Numbered from the stretch's first letter, positions 35,318 through 44,964 are shown. The stretch is 57,380 nucleotides of DNA from Lachnospiraceae bacterium (GCA_030526245.1 JAUNDD010000011.1:1-57380), one strand, 5' to 3'. The notes: generated by a model from the letters alone, not told the origin. Numbers and translations: made by a program.

Positions 35318-36994
35318 CTATCTTCTTTTGATCTCGTCCGCCAGCCGCTTCATCTCCTGGGCACTCTCCCGCACCGTCTGGGTCACACTGACACCGCCCA
35401 GGATTCTGGCCAGCTCTTCAATGATCTCCTCCTCCGACAGCTGCCGGATCCGTGTGGTGGTATGGCCGTCCCTGGTGGCCTTTTCGATCTCAAAGTGCGT
35501 ATCCGCCATGGCCGCGATCTGGGCCAGATGGGTGATGCACAGGATCTGATGGGACGCCGCGATCACGGCCATCTTTTCCGATACCTTCTGAGCTGTCCGG
35601 CCGCTGATACCCGTGTCGATCTCATCAAAGATCAGGGTGCCGATGGCATCCTGGTCCGCCATCACGGACTTTAAGGCCAGCATGATACGGGACAGCTCAC
35701 CGCCGGAGGCCGTATCCTGCAGCGGACGCATGGGCATGCCCGGATTGGTGGAGATGCGCATCTCGGCGCCGTCCATTCCGGAGGCATTCCCCTCCTTCAG
35801 CTCTGTAAACTCGATGCCGAACCGGACATCCAGGAAATTCAGATCCACCAGTGCCTGGGTGATCTGCTGCTCCAGCACCTTCGCATGTTCCCGGCGAATG
35901 CCGCGGATCTCCAGTGCCAGCTTTCGAAAGGCCTCCCGGCTCTTTGCCTCCTGCTTTTTCAGGCGCTCGATGTAGGCCTCATAATCCGTCAGCTGATCCA
36001 GCTTTTCCTGCTGTGCCTGCCCGTAGGCGAGCACCTCCTCGATGGTCCGTCCGTACTTGGACTTCAGATGATTGACCAGATCCAGCCGGCGCTCCGTCTC
36101 GTAGCATTCCTGCTCATCAAAGGCGAAGCTCTCCTCGCAGTCCGCCAGACTGCGTCCCAGCTCGCTGAGCAGATCCTCGATCTGAGCCAGCCCCTGCTGC
36201 AGCTGCTCCAGCTGCTCATCCAGATCGCTCACCGCGCTCACCGCCCTGGCGGCCCGGGATACCCGGTCTCCGGCTCCGTCGTCGGAGCTGATCAGCCCGC
36301 TGGCCTCTGCAATGGCCTGGGCGATCTTCTGACTGTGGGACATCCGGTTATAGAGCTGTTCCAGCTCCTCATCCTCACCGGGACGCAGCCCGGCGGAATC
36401 GATCTCATTTAACTCATATTCGATCAGGTCGATCTGCTTGGCCCGCTCGGAGGCATCCAGCTGCGCCTCCTGCAGCTCCTTCTGAGCCTGACTGAATTCC
36501 TTATAGGCCTGGGCACACTGCCGCGGCAGGTCTCCCAGCTTTTCAGCGGCAAACCGGTCCAGCAGCCGCAGATGATTCTTCGGATACAGCAGAGACTGAT
36601 GCTGATGCTGTCCGTGGATATCGATCAGATGTCCCGCCAGCTCCCGGATCAGCCCCGCCGGCACGCTCTCTCCGTTGATCCGGTTGATAGTCCGGCCGTT
36701 CTGGTACTTCCGGGTGATCAGCACCTCTCCGTCTGTGACCGGGATCTGTGCCTGCTCCAGCCGTTCCAGTGCCGCCGGATCCTGCGTTTCAAAGAGCAGC
36801 TCCACCAGCGCGTAGTCGGCATCCTCCGGAATATAATCCTTAAAGCTTCCGGTACCCAGTGCCAGACTGATGGAACCGATCAGGATCGATTTACCTGCAC
36901 CGGTCTCACCGGTCAGGATGTTCAGCCCCGGCCCAAACAGGATCTCCTCCTCCCGGATCAGTGCCATATTTTTTACATGTAAACTTACCAGCAT
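35318..36994 (-). CDS. recN: DNA repair ATPase RecN
   Basis: The start at 36994 (MLVSLHVKNMALI) fits the family; GGGGGAGAG lies upstream. A 558-residue SMC-like protein: Walker A GETGAGKSIL near residue 34, a long coiled-coil middle (about 150-390), signature TASGGELSRIMLAL and Walker B TLIFDEIDTGISG. RecN acts early in double-strand break repair. It is the last gene of the nusB-recN cluster, 31 nt after argR, an arrangement known from many Firmicutes. Confidence 0.95.
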   Translation of the reverse strand: MLVSLHVKNMALIREEEILFGPGLNILTGETGAGKSILIGSISLALGTGSFKDYIPEDADYALVELLFETQDPAALERLEQAQIPVTDGEVLITRKYQNGRTINRINGESVPAGLIRELAGHLIDIHGQHQHQSLLYPKNHLRLLDRFAAEKLGDLPRQCAQAYKEFSQAQKELQEAQLDASERAKQIDLIEYELNEIDSAGLRPGEDEELEQLYNRMSHSQKIAQAIAEASGLISSDDGAGDRVSRAARAVSAVSDLDEQLEQLQQGLAQIEDLLSELGRSLADCEESFAFDEQECYETERRLDLVNHLKSKYGRTIEEVLAYGQAQQEKLDQLTDYEAYIERLKKQEAKSREAFRKLALEIRGIRREHAKVLEQQITQALVDLNFLDVRFGIEFTELKEGNASGMDGAEMRISTNPGMPMRPLQDTASGGELSRIMLALKSVMADQDAIGTLIFDEIDTGISGRTAQKVSEKMAVIAASHQILCITHLAQIAAMADTHFEIEKATRDGHTTTRIRQLSEEEIIEELARILGGVSVTQTVRESAQEMKRLADEIKRR

Positions 36995-37025
36995 ATTCTG
37001 TGCGTCTCTCCCCCGCTGTTTAAAC

Positions 37026-37478
37026 TCAGCCACCCACGATCTGGCGGATCTTGGCCATCACCTGCACGGTCTCCTCCACGCTGTGCACCGCGCACATGAT
37101 CGTATCGTCTCCCGCGATGCAGCCGGCGATCTCCTGCCAGTGCATGTTGTCCAGGGAAGCAGCCACCGCCATGGCCATGCCCGAAACCGTTTTTACCACC
37201 AGAATGTTCTGGGCCATGTCCATGGACACAAAGCCCTCCCGCAGTACCCGCAGGTATTTCTCGTTCAATCCCGGAAGCTCATCATACATCAGGACGTATT
37301 TCTGCTTGCCGTGCCTGCCCGGCGCCTTGGTCAGCTTCAGCTCCCGGATATCCCGGGACACCGTTGCCTGGGTCACATTGCATCCGGCTTTCTTCAGATA
37401 CAGCGCCAGCTCTTCCTGGGTCTCAATATCGTATTGGCTGATCAGTTCTATGATCTTTGCCTGTCTGTCTGCCTTCAT
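37026..37478 (-). CDS. argR: Arginine repressor ArgR
   Basis: A 150-residue regulator: an N-terminal winged helix (RQAKIIELISQYDIETQEEL, ATVSRDIRELKLTK) and a C-terminal oligomerisation/arginine-binding domain with the acidic motif AGDDTIMCAV. ArgR represses arginine synthesis genes when arginine is bound. Placement between nadK and recN is the typical Firmicutes context. A GAGGCAGAT site precedes the ATG. Confidence 0.95.
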   Translation of the reverse strand: MKADRQAKIIELISQYDIETQEELALYLKKAGCNVTQATVSRDIRELKLTKAPGRHGKQKYVLMYDELPGLNEKYLRVLREGFVSMDMAQNILVVKTVSGMAMAVAASLDNMHWQEIAGCIAGDDTIMCAVHSVEETVQVMAKIRQIVGG

Positions 37479-37491
37479 ATCTGCCTCATCA

Positions 37492-38346
37492 TCAGTTCAT
37501 CTTCGTTCTCAATATCTCGACAAAGCTCTTCTTGCTGATCTTCACCAGCCGGGCCGACCGCTCCGACCGGCGGATCTCGATGGCATCGCCTCCGGTGAGC
37601 ATCATGGAGGTGTCGCCGTCAAAGGTGACCTCCGCTCCCTGTCCGTCATGTCCGTCCGTGGCCAGCCGCAGGGTGATCTTCACTGAATCCGGCAGCACCA
37701 CCGGTCTGGTGGCCAGAGTATGGGGGGCGATGGCGGTGAGCAGCATCAGACTGGCATCCGGTGCCACGATGGGACCGCCTGCCGACAGAGCATAGCCGGT
37801 GGAACCGGTGGGCGTTGAAACGATCATGCCGTCCGCCCGGTACTCACACAGAAAGGTATCGTTGACATACACCTCGATGTGAATGACCCGCAGATGTCCC
37901 CGGCGGCCTACGACGATGTCATTCAGCGCCGTATCCTCCAGCAGCACCCGGCCTTCCCGCAGTACCTGCCCGCTGATCATCATCCGCTCCTCGATGGAAT
38001 AGTCATCCCGCAGCAGCCGGGTCAGAGCTTCCTCCACGCCGGCCATCTCCACCTCTGCCAGATAGCCCAGGGTCCCCAGGTTGATACCCAGCAGCGGCAG
38101 CCCGGTATCGATCAGGTCACGGCTGGCCTGCAGCAGTGTACCGTCTCCGCCCAGCACCAGCACACATTCCACCCCCGCCGGGATCTTTCCCGCGTCCGTG
38201 TACTTGTAGGCAGCGTGCTCCTCCGGATGCGCCTGCTCCTGCACGCAGCAGACGGCACCATGCTCCTCCAGAAAACGGCGGATCCGGTCGGTCTGCTGCA
38301 TATCGCGGTCCTTGTCCCGGTTCGTAATGATGTAAAAATGCTTCAT
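37492..38346 (-). CDS. nadK: NAD kinase
   Basis: A 284-residue enzyme with the signature VLGGDGTLLQASR, NLGTLGYLAEVE, STPTGSTGYALSAGGPIV and the NAD-binding region typical of the family. It phosphorylates NAD to NADP. Its ATG overlaps the tlyA stop by 4 nt (ATGA), with GAGGAGC upstream inside tlyA, and argR follows after 13 nt. Confidence 0.95.
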   Translation of the reverse strand: MKHFYIITNRDKDRDMQQTDRIRRFLEEHGAVCCVQEQAHPEEHAAYKYTDAGKIPAGVECVLVLGGDGTLLQASRDLIDTGLPLLGINLGTLGYLAEVEMAGVEEALTRLLRDDYSIEERMMISGQVLREGRVLLEDTALNDIVVGRRGHLRVIHIEVYVNDTFLCEYRADGMIVSTPTGSTGYALSAGGPIVAPDASLMLLTAIAPHTLATRPVVLPDSVKITLRLATDGHDGQGAEVTFDGDTSMMLTGGDAIEIRRSERSARLVKISKKSFVEILRTKMN

Positions 38347-39155
38347 CTGTCCAGCTCCTCATGGGCCTGCTTTACCACAGCCGCAATGTCAAAGGGGGTG
38401 TCGGAGCAGATCTCCTCTCCGGAAAGCTTTTTCATCCAGAGAAGATACTCAATGTTTCCTTCCGGTCCCCGGATCGGTGAAAAGTCCAGTCCCAGTGTCT
38501 TAAAGTGTACGGACTGGGCAAACAGCACGATCTTCTCGATCACATCCTCATGTACCTGGGGATCCCGGACCACGCCCTTCTTGCCGACACGCTCCCGGCC
38601 GGCCTCAAACTGGGGCTTGATCAGGACCACCACTTCACCATCCTCCGCCAGGACCCGGTAGATGGGTTCCAGAATCAGCGTCAGCGAAATGAAGGACACA
38701 TCACTGGCCGCAAAGGAAGGCACCACGGGCAGATCCTCCGGCTGCACATACCGCATGTTGGTCTTTTCCATACAGATGACCCGGGGATCGTTGCGCAGCT
38801 GCCAGCACAGCTGCCCCCGGCCTACATCCACGCTGCAGACCTGCACAGCGCCCTTCTGCAGCATACAATCCGTAAAGCCGCCGGTGGAGGCACCCACGTC
38901 GATACAGATTCGTCCCGTCAGATCGATGGGAAATACCTGCAGTGCCTTCTCCAGCTTATGGCCGCCCCGGCTGACAAACTGCTGGGTGTTGGAACGCACC
39001 TCTACCGGAAGCTGGTCGTCAAACATGCTGCCGGCCTTATCCTCCTTCTGTCCGTCCACATACACCGCACCGGCCATGATCAGGGCCTTGGCCTTTTCTC
39101 TCGAAGGGGCCAGTCCCCGCTGTACCAGTATCACATCCAGTCGTTCCTTGCTCAT
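38343..39155 (-). CDS. tlyA: TlyA-family rRNA 2'-O-methyltransferase
   Basis: The start at 39155 (MSKERLDVILVQRGLA) has GGAGCAGG upstream. 270 residues: an N-terminal S4 RNA-binding domain (about 1-60), then an FtsJ-like Rossmann methyltransferase with DVGASTGGFTDCMLQ and VSFISLTLIL. TlyA proteins 2'-O-methylate rRNA; the old hemolysin label comes from related proteins. It overlaps the ends of dxs and nadK by 4 nt on each side. Confidence 0.92.
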   Translation of the reverse strand: MSKERLDVILVQRGLAPSREKAKALIMAGAVYVDGQKEDKAGSMFDDQLPVEVRSNTQQFVSRGGHKLEKALQVFPIDLTGRICIDVGASTGGFTDCMLQKGAVQVCSVDVGRGQLCWQLRNDPRVICMEKTNMRYVQPEDLPVVPSFAASDVSFISLTLILEPIYRVLAEDGEVVVLIKPQFEAGRERVGKKGVVRDPQVHEDVIEKIVLFAQSVHFKTLGLDFSPIRGPEGNIEYLLWMKKLSGEEICSDTPFDIAAVVKQAHEELDR

Positions 39156-41032
39156 GTATCCTGCTCCGTTCCTGTAATATAAGCTGCAATGATCCGCTTC
39201 AGCACGGACTGTGCATCGATGCAGCATTCATTTCTCAAAACATCCACGCTGCCGTGCTCCACATAGTCATCCGGCAGTGCCACATTGATGACCCGGCAGT
39301 CTGCGCCGATGTCGTTTAAATACTCCAGACAGTGGTCTCCAAAACCGCCGGTCCGGACATTCTCCTCCATCGTCACGATCAGGCGATGGTCCTTCGACGC
39401 CCGCAGCAGCATCGCTTCATCCAGGGGCTTGACAAACCGGGCATTGATCACGCTGGCACTGTAGCCGATCTCATGCAGCATCTCCCGCACCTCCATGGCC
39501 GTCTTCACCATGGAGCCCACGGCGATCAGTGCAATGCCGTTCTCGTCGTAGAGCACCTCGCTCTTTCCGATCTGAATAGGCGCTCTCCACTCCCGGGCTC
39601 CGTCCCAGGCTGTGCCGCGAGGATAACGGATCGCCACCGGGCTGTCCATCTTGCCCACAGCAAACCGCAGCATATCCGCCAGCTCCCACTTGTTCTTGGG
39701 CGCCATCACCGTCATGTTCGGAATCTCCGACAGATAGGACAGATCAAAGATGCCCTGATGGGTCTCTCCGTCGCTGCCCACCAGACCGGCCCGGTCGATG
39801 GCAAAGACCACGTGCAGATTCTGCAGACAGACATCGTGCACCACCTGGTCATAGGCCCGCTGCAGGAAGGAGGAATACACCGCAAACACCGGAATCAGAC
39901 CTCCCAGGGCCAGTCCGGCCGAGAAGGTCACCGCGTGCTGCTCCGCAATACCTACGTCAAAAAAACGCTCCGGGTACATGCCGGCAAACCGTTTCAGTCC
40001 GGTACCGCCCGGCATGGCAGCCGTCACCGCTGCCAGATTGGGCTGGGTCCTGGCCATCTTGCACATCACCGTGGAAAATACATCCTGGTAATTGGCCACA
40101 TGCTTCGGATTTTTGGGGAGACCCGTTTCGATCTCAAAGGGCTCCGTTCCGTGGAACCGGGCCGGATGACGCTCTGCCGGCTCATAGCCCTTGCCCTTCA
40201 CGGTCTTCACATGGACCACCACCGGACCGTTGACCCGTTTGGCCTCCTGGAGCACCCGGATCAGCTGTCCGATCTGATGACCGTCCACCGGTCCCAGATA
40301 GGTGATTCCCAGGTTTTCAAAAAACATGCCCGGAATCAGGATCTGCTTTAAGCTGTTCTTCGTATTGCGGATTCCCTCCGCCACCCGGCTTCCCAGATTC
40401 GTCCGGCTCAGGGATTTTTCCACTCCGTTTTTGATCTCCGAATAGCCGTGGGAGGTACGAAGTGCACTCAGATACAGGTGCAGTCCGCCCACATTCTCCG
40501 AGATGGACATCTCATTATCGTTCAGGATGATCACAAAATTGGAACGGACCTGGGCCGCATTGTTCAGGGCCTCATAGGCCATGCCGCCGGTCATGGACCC
40601 GTCGCCGATCACCGAGACCACATTGTAGCTTTCTCCGGTGACCTCCCGGGCCTTCACATAGCCAAGACCCGCCGAAATGGAGGTGCTGCTGTGCCCGGTA
40701 TTGAAGGCATCCGCCGGACTTTCCCCCCGTTTGGGGAAGCCGCTCATGCCGCCGAATTTCCGGAGACTGTCAAAGCCCTCCCGGCGTCCGGTCAGAAGCT
40801 TATGGGTATAGGCCTGATGTCCCACGTCCCAGATGATCTTATCCTCCGGCAGATCAAACACCAGGTGCAGTGCCATGGTCAGCTCCACCACGCCCAGGTT
40901 CGATGCCAGATGCCCGCCGGTCATGCTGATCTTTTCGATCAGAAAATCCCGGATCTCCTGGGCCAGCTCATCCCAGTTTTCTTTATCTACCTGCCGGATA
41001 TCTCCCGGCTTATTAATGGTTTCCAGAATCAT
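39152..41032 (-). CDS. dxs: 1-deoxy-D-xylulose-5-phosphate synthase
   Basis: The start at 41032 (MILETINKPGDI) has TGAGGG upstream, 10 nt after the ispA stop. A 626-residue thiamine-diphosphate enzyme: IWDVGHQAYTHKLLTGR, the ThDP motif VIGDGSMTGGMAYEALNN, the transketolase central motif FDVGIAEQHAVTFSAGLA and a C-terminal domain. It joins pyruvate and glyceraldehyde-3-phosphate, the first step of the non-mevalonate isoprenoid route that ends at IspH (11.7-13.2 kb). Confidence 0.96.
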   Translation of the reverse strand: MILETINKPGDIRQVDKENWDELAQEIRDFLIEKISMTGGHLASNLGVVELTMALHLVFDLPEDKIIWDVGHQAYTHKLLTGRREGFDSLRKFGGMSGFPKRGESPADAFNTGHSSTSISAGLGYVKAREVTGESYNVVSVIGDGSMTGGMAYEALNNAAQVRSNFVIILNDNEMSISENVGGLHLYLSALRTSHGYSEIKNGVEKSLSRTNLGSRVAEGIRNTKNSLKQILIPGMFFENLGITYLGPVDGHQIGQLIRVLQEAKRVNGPVVVHVKTVKGKGYEPAERHPARFHGTEPFEIETGLPKNPKHVANYQDVFSTVMCKMARTQPNLAAVTAAMPGGTGLKRFAGMYPERFFDVGIAEQHAVTFSAGLALGGLIPVFAVYSSFLQRAYDQVVHDVCLQNLHVVFAIDRAGLVGSDGETHQGIFDLSYLSEIPNMTVMAPKNKWELADMLRFAVGKMDSPVAIRYPRGTAWDGAREWRAPIQIGKSEVLYDENGIALIAVGSMVKTAMEVREMLHEIGYSASVINARFVKPLDEAMLLRASKDHRLIVTMEENVRTGGFGDHCLEYLNDIGADCRVINVALPDDYVEHGSVDVLRNECCIDAQSVLKRIIAAYITGTEQDT

Positions 41033-41042
41033 ATGCAATCCC

Positions 41043-41930
41043 TCAGAATTCACGTCCCGCAAGACTCTCGATCAGAGCTCTCAGGAAGGAATGCTCCGCC
41101 TCAAAGCTGTCCAGCAGCTCCAGTGCCTCCTCCGTCAGTCTGCGCGAATCCTCCCGCGCCTTATCCAGTCCGTACAGGGTGACATAGGTCGTTTTCTGAT
41201 TACGCTCATCGCTGTTTAAATGCTTGCCCAGCATGGCTTCATTGCCCACCACATCCAGGATATCGTCCTCGATCTGGAACGCAAGGCCCACCTTCCGGCC
41301 GATCTGCTCGAAGCGGTCGATGGTCTCCTGATCCGCACCGGCCAGCGCTGCTCCCGCCATCAAAGAGGCCTCCAGCAGTGCTCCGGTCTTCAGGCGATAG
41401 ATATAATCCAGTGTTTCCACATTCAGCTTGCGTCCATCCGTCTCCACATCCACGGACTGACCGCCGATCATGCCGTTATGGCCGCTCTTCTGGGCAATGA
41501 TGGAAAAAGCCTTTACGCGCCCCATATCGCCGGGATGCTCCAGCAGGTCCTTCGCCATCGTTTCATAGGCGTAGTTGAGCAGACCGTCACCGGCCAGAAT
41601 CGCCGCCGCCTCACCGTACAGCTTCCAGGTAGATGGCTTGCCCCGACGCAGCTCGTCGTTGTCCATCGCCGGGAGATCATCGTGTACCAGGGAATGGCTG
41701 TGGATCATTTCGATGGCAGCCATGTACGGACCTGCATCCTCCGGGGTTCCGCCGCACATCTGGCAGGCCAGCATCACCAGCAGCGGTCGAATACGCTTTC
41801 CGCCTGCCTTCACGCTGTAATTCATAGCCTCCGCCAGCGCTCTGGCCCGGCCGCTCTCTTCTGCCAGATAGGTATAACAAATCGACTCTGCCTTCATGGT
41901 CCGGCAAATTCTCATCTCTTCAAAGTTCAT
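41043..41930 (-). CDS. ispA: Polyprenyl (farnesyl) diphosphate synthase
   Basis: The start at 41930 (MNFEEMRICR) has AAGGAGATACGC upstream. 295 residues with both aspartate-rich motifs: HDDLPAMDND plus RRGKP, and EDDILDVVG. GGKRIRPLLVML near residue 44 binds the diphosphate. Length and the two extra residues in the first DDxxxxD motif fit short-chain farnesyl diphosphate synthases. It extends the C5 units supplied through Dxs and IspH. It is co-transcribed with xseB upstream and dxs downstream. Confidence 0.93.
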   Translation of the reverse strand: MNFEEMRICRTMKAESICYTYLAEESGRARALAEAMNYSVKAGGKRIRPLLVMLACQMCGGTPEDAGPYMAAIEMIHSHSLVHDDLPAMDNDELRRGKPSTWKLYGEAAAILAGDGLLNYAYETMAKDLLEHPGDMGRVKAFSIIAQKSGHNGMIGGQSVDVETDGRKLNVETLDYIYRLKTGALLEASLMAGAALAGADQETIDRFEQIGRKVGLAFQIEDDILDVVGNEAMLGKHLNSDERNQKTTYVTLYGLDKAREDSRRLTEEALELLDSFEAEHSFLRALIESLAGREF

Positions 41931-42051
41931 GCGTATCTCCTTTTCATTCCGCCATCCTGCCTCTGCATCCCGTTCCAAAGCAGCCGGCTCCCTGCCGGCA
42001 GCCTTCCCGGATCATCGTTCCGGGCGGACCGGGGCCGGCCCGCCGCTCCGC

Positions 42052-42279
42052 TTAAAGAGGTACCTGACTGCCGTCCTGCATCAGCTGCATGACCTGCTTT
42101 TCCGTCAGATCGATCTTTTCCGTACAGCCCTTCACCAGCTTCATGCCCTCCTGGTAGGCTGCAAAGGCCGCCTCCAGCGTCGTCGTCGGGTTTTCCAGCT
42201 GCTCACACAAACGGTCCAGCTGCTCGAAGGCCTCTTCAATGGACATATCCTGTATCTGTTTATCCTGTGCTTCACTCAT
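42052..42279 (-). CDS. xseB: Exodeoxyribonuclease VII small subunit
   Basis: A 75-residue helical protein: SIEEAFEQLDRLCEQLENPTTT and EAFAAYQEGMKLVKGCTEKI match the XseB core. It binds in several copies to the large subunit encoded upstream. Spacing is unusual: about 180 nt of 38-bp tandem repeat separate it from xseA, and the ribosome site is weak (GGGATAATAACCG). Confidence 0.92.
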   Translation of the reverse strand: MSEAQDKQIQDMSIEEAFEQLDRLCEQLENPTTTLEAAFAAYQEGMKLVKGCTEKIDLTEKQVMQLMQDGSQVPL

Positions 42280-42372
42280 CGGTTATTATCCCTCATGTAT
42301 CCTGAACTTCCGCGGTATTTGCAATCTGTCTGCAGGCAGCACTGCATCCGCTCCGAAATGCCGCTTCTTGGG

Positions 42373-42486
42373 CACTACCCGGTCTCACGCACCGGAGCCG
42401 CTGCTTTCAGCACTGCCCGGTTTCACACGCCGGAGCCACTCTTTCGGTCCTGCCCGGTTTCACGCACCAGAACCGCTGCTTTCAGC
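42373..42486. repeat. 38-bp tandem repeat, three copies, crossing the xseA stop
   Basis: Units at 42373-42410, 42411-42448 and 42449-42486 share CC(C)GGT(T/C)TCAC, GCACC(G/A)GA(G/A)CCGCTGCTTTCAG with several differences. The first two and part of the third lie between xseA and xseB; the third contains the xseA stop codon (42460-42462). Confidence 0.8.
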
Positions 42487-43737
42487 ACTGGTCACCCTTG
42501 CCTTCAGCTGTCCGTCCCGCAGATACACCTGTATCTCATCTCCGGCGCTGACCTGGGCCACACTCGCCAGCCGGCTGCCATCCGGCGCCGTGGCCAGCGC
42601 ATAGCCCTGACTGAGCTTGTCATAGGGCGAAAGGCCCTTCAAAGCTGCTTTGCGGACCAGACAGTCCCGTCTGGCCTTTTCCAGTCGCAGGGTGATGCCG
42701 TGATCCAGTCGTTCCCGCAGGGTTTGATTCCGGTTCGTCGTCCGCTCCAGCCGCAGCTGCATACTGCCCGCCAGGCGCTGCTGGATCTCTCCCAGCCGCT
42801 GCCGGGACTGTCGGGCCCGGTGAATAGGATCCGCCGCCCGCAAAGCCAGCGCCCGGCGCTGCAGCTCTCCCCGGGCCAGATCGATCCGGGCTTCCATACG
42901 CTCCGTCAGCCGCTGCCGCTCTGCCTGAAGCTGTTCCATCAGCTTGCGGATATCCGCCACCGCCAGCTCCGCCGCCGCGGAGGGCGTGGGTGCTCTAAGG
43001 TCCGCCACAAAGTCGGTGATCACCGTATCCGTCTCATGTCCCACTGCTGAAATGATGGGCACCTCACAGGCAAAGACCGCCCGGGCTGTCAGCTCCTCAT
43101 TGAAGGCCCACAGATCCTCGATGGAGCCGCCGCCCCGGCCGATGATGATCAGGTCCACGCCGGCTTTTTCCAGGGTCATGATACCCTCGGCCACACTTTC
43201 CGCAGCCCCTTCGCCCTGGACCTTCGCCGGGTACAGCACGATCTCGATACCCGGATTGCGGCGCTTCGAGATCTGAATGATATCCCGCACGGCAGCTCCC
43301 GTGGGCGCAGTGACCACACCCAGACGGCGCACATAGGCCGGAATGGGCTTTTTGTAGGCGGCATCGAACATGCCCATGTCCGCCAGCTCTTCCTTCAGCT
43401 GCAGATAGCGCTGATACAGCTCTCCCAGTCCGTCCATGGTGATGCTCTCGGCATACAGCTGATACCGGCCATCCCGCTCGTATACACTCACCGAGCCGCC
43501 GGCTACCACCTGCTGACCGTCCTCCAGCCGGAACTTAAGACGCGTCCTGGCACTGGCAAACATCACACAGGCGATGGCTGCCCCGGAATCCTTCAGGGTA
43601 AAGTAGATGTGCCCCGAGGAGTGGTACTTGCAGTTGCTGACCTCCCCCTTGATCTGCACCATCGGCAGCAGAAAATCCTGGGCAAACATCCTTTTGATAT
43701 AGCTGTTGATCTGACTGACGGTATATGCCCGGGTCAT
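42460..43737 (-). CDS. xseA: Exodeoxyribonuclease VII large subunit
   Basis: A 425-residue protein: an N-terminal OB-fold (about 1-100, YTVSQINSYIKRMF and CKYHSSGHIYFTLKD), a catalytic core with GRGGGSIEDLWAFNEE and SAVGHETDTVITDFVADLRAPTPSAAAE, and a coiled-coil C-terminus. Exo VII degrades single-stranded DNA from both ends. It overlaps the nusB end by 4 nt (ATGA). Its last residues (SAESSGSGA) are encoded by a 38-bp tandem repeat, so the C-terminus is likely variable. Confidence 0.95.
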   Translation of the reverse strand: MTRAYTVSQINSYIKRMFAQDFLLPMVQIKGEVSNCKYHSSGHIYFTLKDSGAAIACVMFASARTRLKFRLEDGQQVVAGGSVSVYERDGRYQLYAESITMDGLGELYQRYLQLKEELADMGMFDAAYKKPIPAYVRRLGVVTAPTGAAVRDIIQISKRRNPGIEIVLYPAKVQGEGAAESVAEGIMTLEKAGVDLIIIGRGGGSIEDLWAFNEELTARAVFACEVPIISAVGHETDTVITDFVADLRAPTPSAAAELAVADIRKLMEQLQAERQRLTERMEARIDLARGELQRRALALRAADPIHRARQSRQRLGEIQQRLAGSMQLRLERTTNRNQTLRERLDHGITLRLEKARRDCLVRKAALKGLSPYDKLSQGYALATAPDGSRLASVAQVSAGDEIQVYLRDGQLKARVTSAESSGSGA

Positions 43738-44240
43738 GCCTTTGCTGCGTCCCCGCTGCTCTCCGCCTGCTTTTTCTCTTCCTTCGTAAATCTGGCCAGA
43801 ATGCCGTTGATGAAGGCCGGTGAAGCGTCGCTTCCGTATCTCTTGGCCAGTTCCACCGCCTCATTGATGGCTACGCCGTCCGGGATCTCCTCATCAAAAC
43901 GGATCTCATACAACGCCAGACGCAGGATCGCCAGGTCTGTTTTGGGCATACGCGTCGTCTTCCAGCCCTTGGCCACTGCACCAATGGCCTCATCGAGCTC
44001 CGCTGCCTTGTCCAGTACCGCCTGGGCCTTGACACGGATGTATTCTCTCTCATCGTCCGTGGAAAAAGCCGGCGGATTCGGGATCTCCTCATCCGGAACC
44101 TGTTCAAAATACAGCTGAGCCTGCTCCGGCTTTTCCTCTCCCGGATAGAATCCCATGGTGTATACCAGTTTAAAGATATGTTCACGGATCTGACTTCTGG
44201 ACTGTCCGTGGGTGGTCGTGATCTCGATCTTGTTTTCCAT
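43734..44240 (-). CDS. nusB: Transcription antitermination protein NusB
   Basis: A 168-residue helical protein with REHIFKLVYTMGFYP near the N-terminus and the family signature DLAILRLALYEIRF...PDGVAINEAVELAKRYG (split here by EEI), then SPAFINGILARF. The C-terminus is Lys/Glu/Ala-rich. NusB with NusE and boxA RNA prevents early termination in rRNA operons. It is first in the long cluster through recN, with GAGGTTAAGGA upstream, just after the terminator of the Asp23 gene. Confidence 0.95.
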   Translation of the reverse strand: MENKIEITTTHGQSRSQIREHIFKLVYTMGFYPGEEKPEQAQLYFEQVPDEEIPNPPAFSTDDEREYIRVKAQAVLDKAAELDEAIGAVAKGWKTTRMPKTDLAILRLALYEIRFDEEIPDGVAINEAVELAKRYGSDASPAFINGILARFTKEEKKQAESSGDAAKA

Positions 44241-44273
44241 GCTGTTCCTTAACCTCTTTCATACGCTTAACAA

Positions 44274-44325
44274 TACAAAAGGCTGCCGCAATGAATGGAA
44301 AATCCGTTCAAATTTTGCGACAGCC
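44274..44325 (-). terminator. Terminator between the Asp23 gene and nusB
   Basis: An 11-bp stem GGCTGTCGCAA/TTGCGGCAGCC with an internal hairpin loop is followed by TTTTGTATTG on the minus strand. It ends the Asp23 transcript about 80 nt after the stop and just before nusB. Confidence 0.75.
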
Positions 44326-44402
44326 CTGTTCACATCTATCCCTCTGGCATAGAACGGGAGCAAGCAATCGTCTAATCGTCTACTCCCCTGCTTCAAAGCG
44401 AT

Positions 44403-44786
44403 TTACTTGTCATTGTCCATTACTACATTGACGATCTTGATGTTGACACCGGTAACCTCCAGGCCCGTCATCGTCTCCAATGCAGTTTTTACTTTATCCT
44501 GAATCTGAGCACAGGTATCCGGCACATTGAAACCGTATTTCAGGTTTACATTGATGGCCACACGGATACTGGTCTCATCCACCTGCACGCGAACACCCTT
44601 GGTCAGGCTCTTCCATCCGAGCTTTTCGATCAGATCTCTGGTCGCATTTCCGGCCATGGAAGCAACGCCCTTAACATCCGCTGCCGCGAGACCTGCGATA
44701 ATTGCGAGCACTTCATCGGCAATCTTCACTTCGCCGTAACCGTCCTTAAGTTCAATCGTGCTGGTATGTGCAGCTTCATTTGCCAT
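44403..44786 (-). CDS. Asp23/Gls24 family envelope stress protein
   Basis: The start at 44786 (MANEAAHTSTIELKDGYGEV) has GAGGAGG upstream; the frame from 44954 lies mostly in leader. 127 residues with the family core VKIADEVLAIIAGLAAADVKGVASMAG and VRVQVDETSIRVAINVNLKYG. The family is linked to envelope stress; its molecular function is unresolved. A copy directly upstream of nusB is common in Clostridia. It has its own promoter and terminator. Confidence 0.92.
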   Translation of the reverse strand: MANEAAHTSTIELKDGYGEVKIADEVLAIIAGLAAADVKGVASMAGNATRDLIEKLGWKSLTKGVRVQVDETSIRVAINVNLKYGFNVPDTCAQIQDKVKTALETMTGLEVTGVNIKIVNVVMDNDK

Positions 44787-44964
44787 ATCTGGTCCTCCTC
44801 GAATCTGTGTCTGTTTCTTCTCCGGATATAGGATCAAGGGTCGAAGGCCTTCTCTTCGGTTCCCTGCTTCAACAGGAGCCCTGCGGAAGCAGCGATCCGG
44901 GTACCAGCCCCTGCTGCGGCCTGCCGTTTCCACTGCGCTTCGATCCTTCCACAATCTACCTAGA

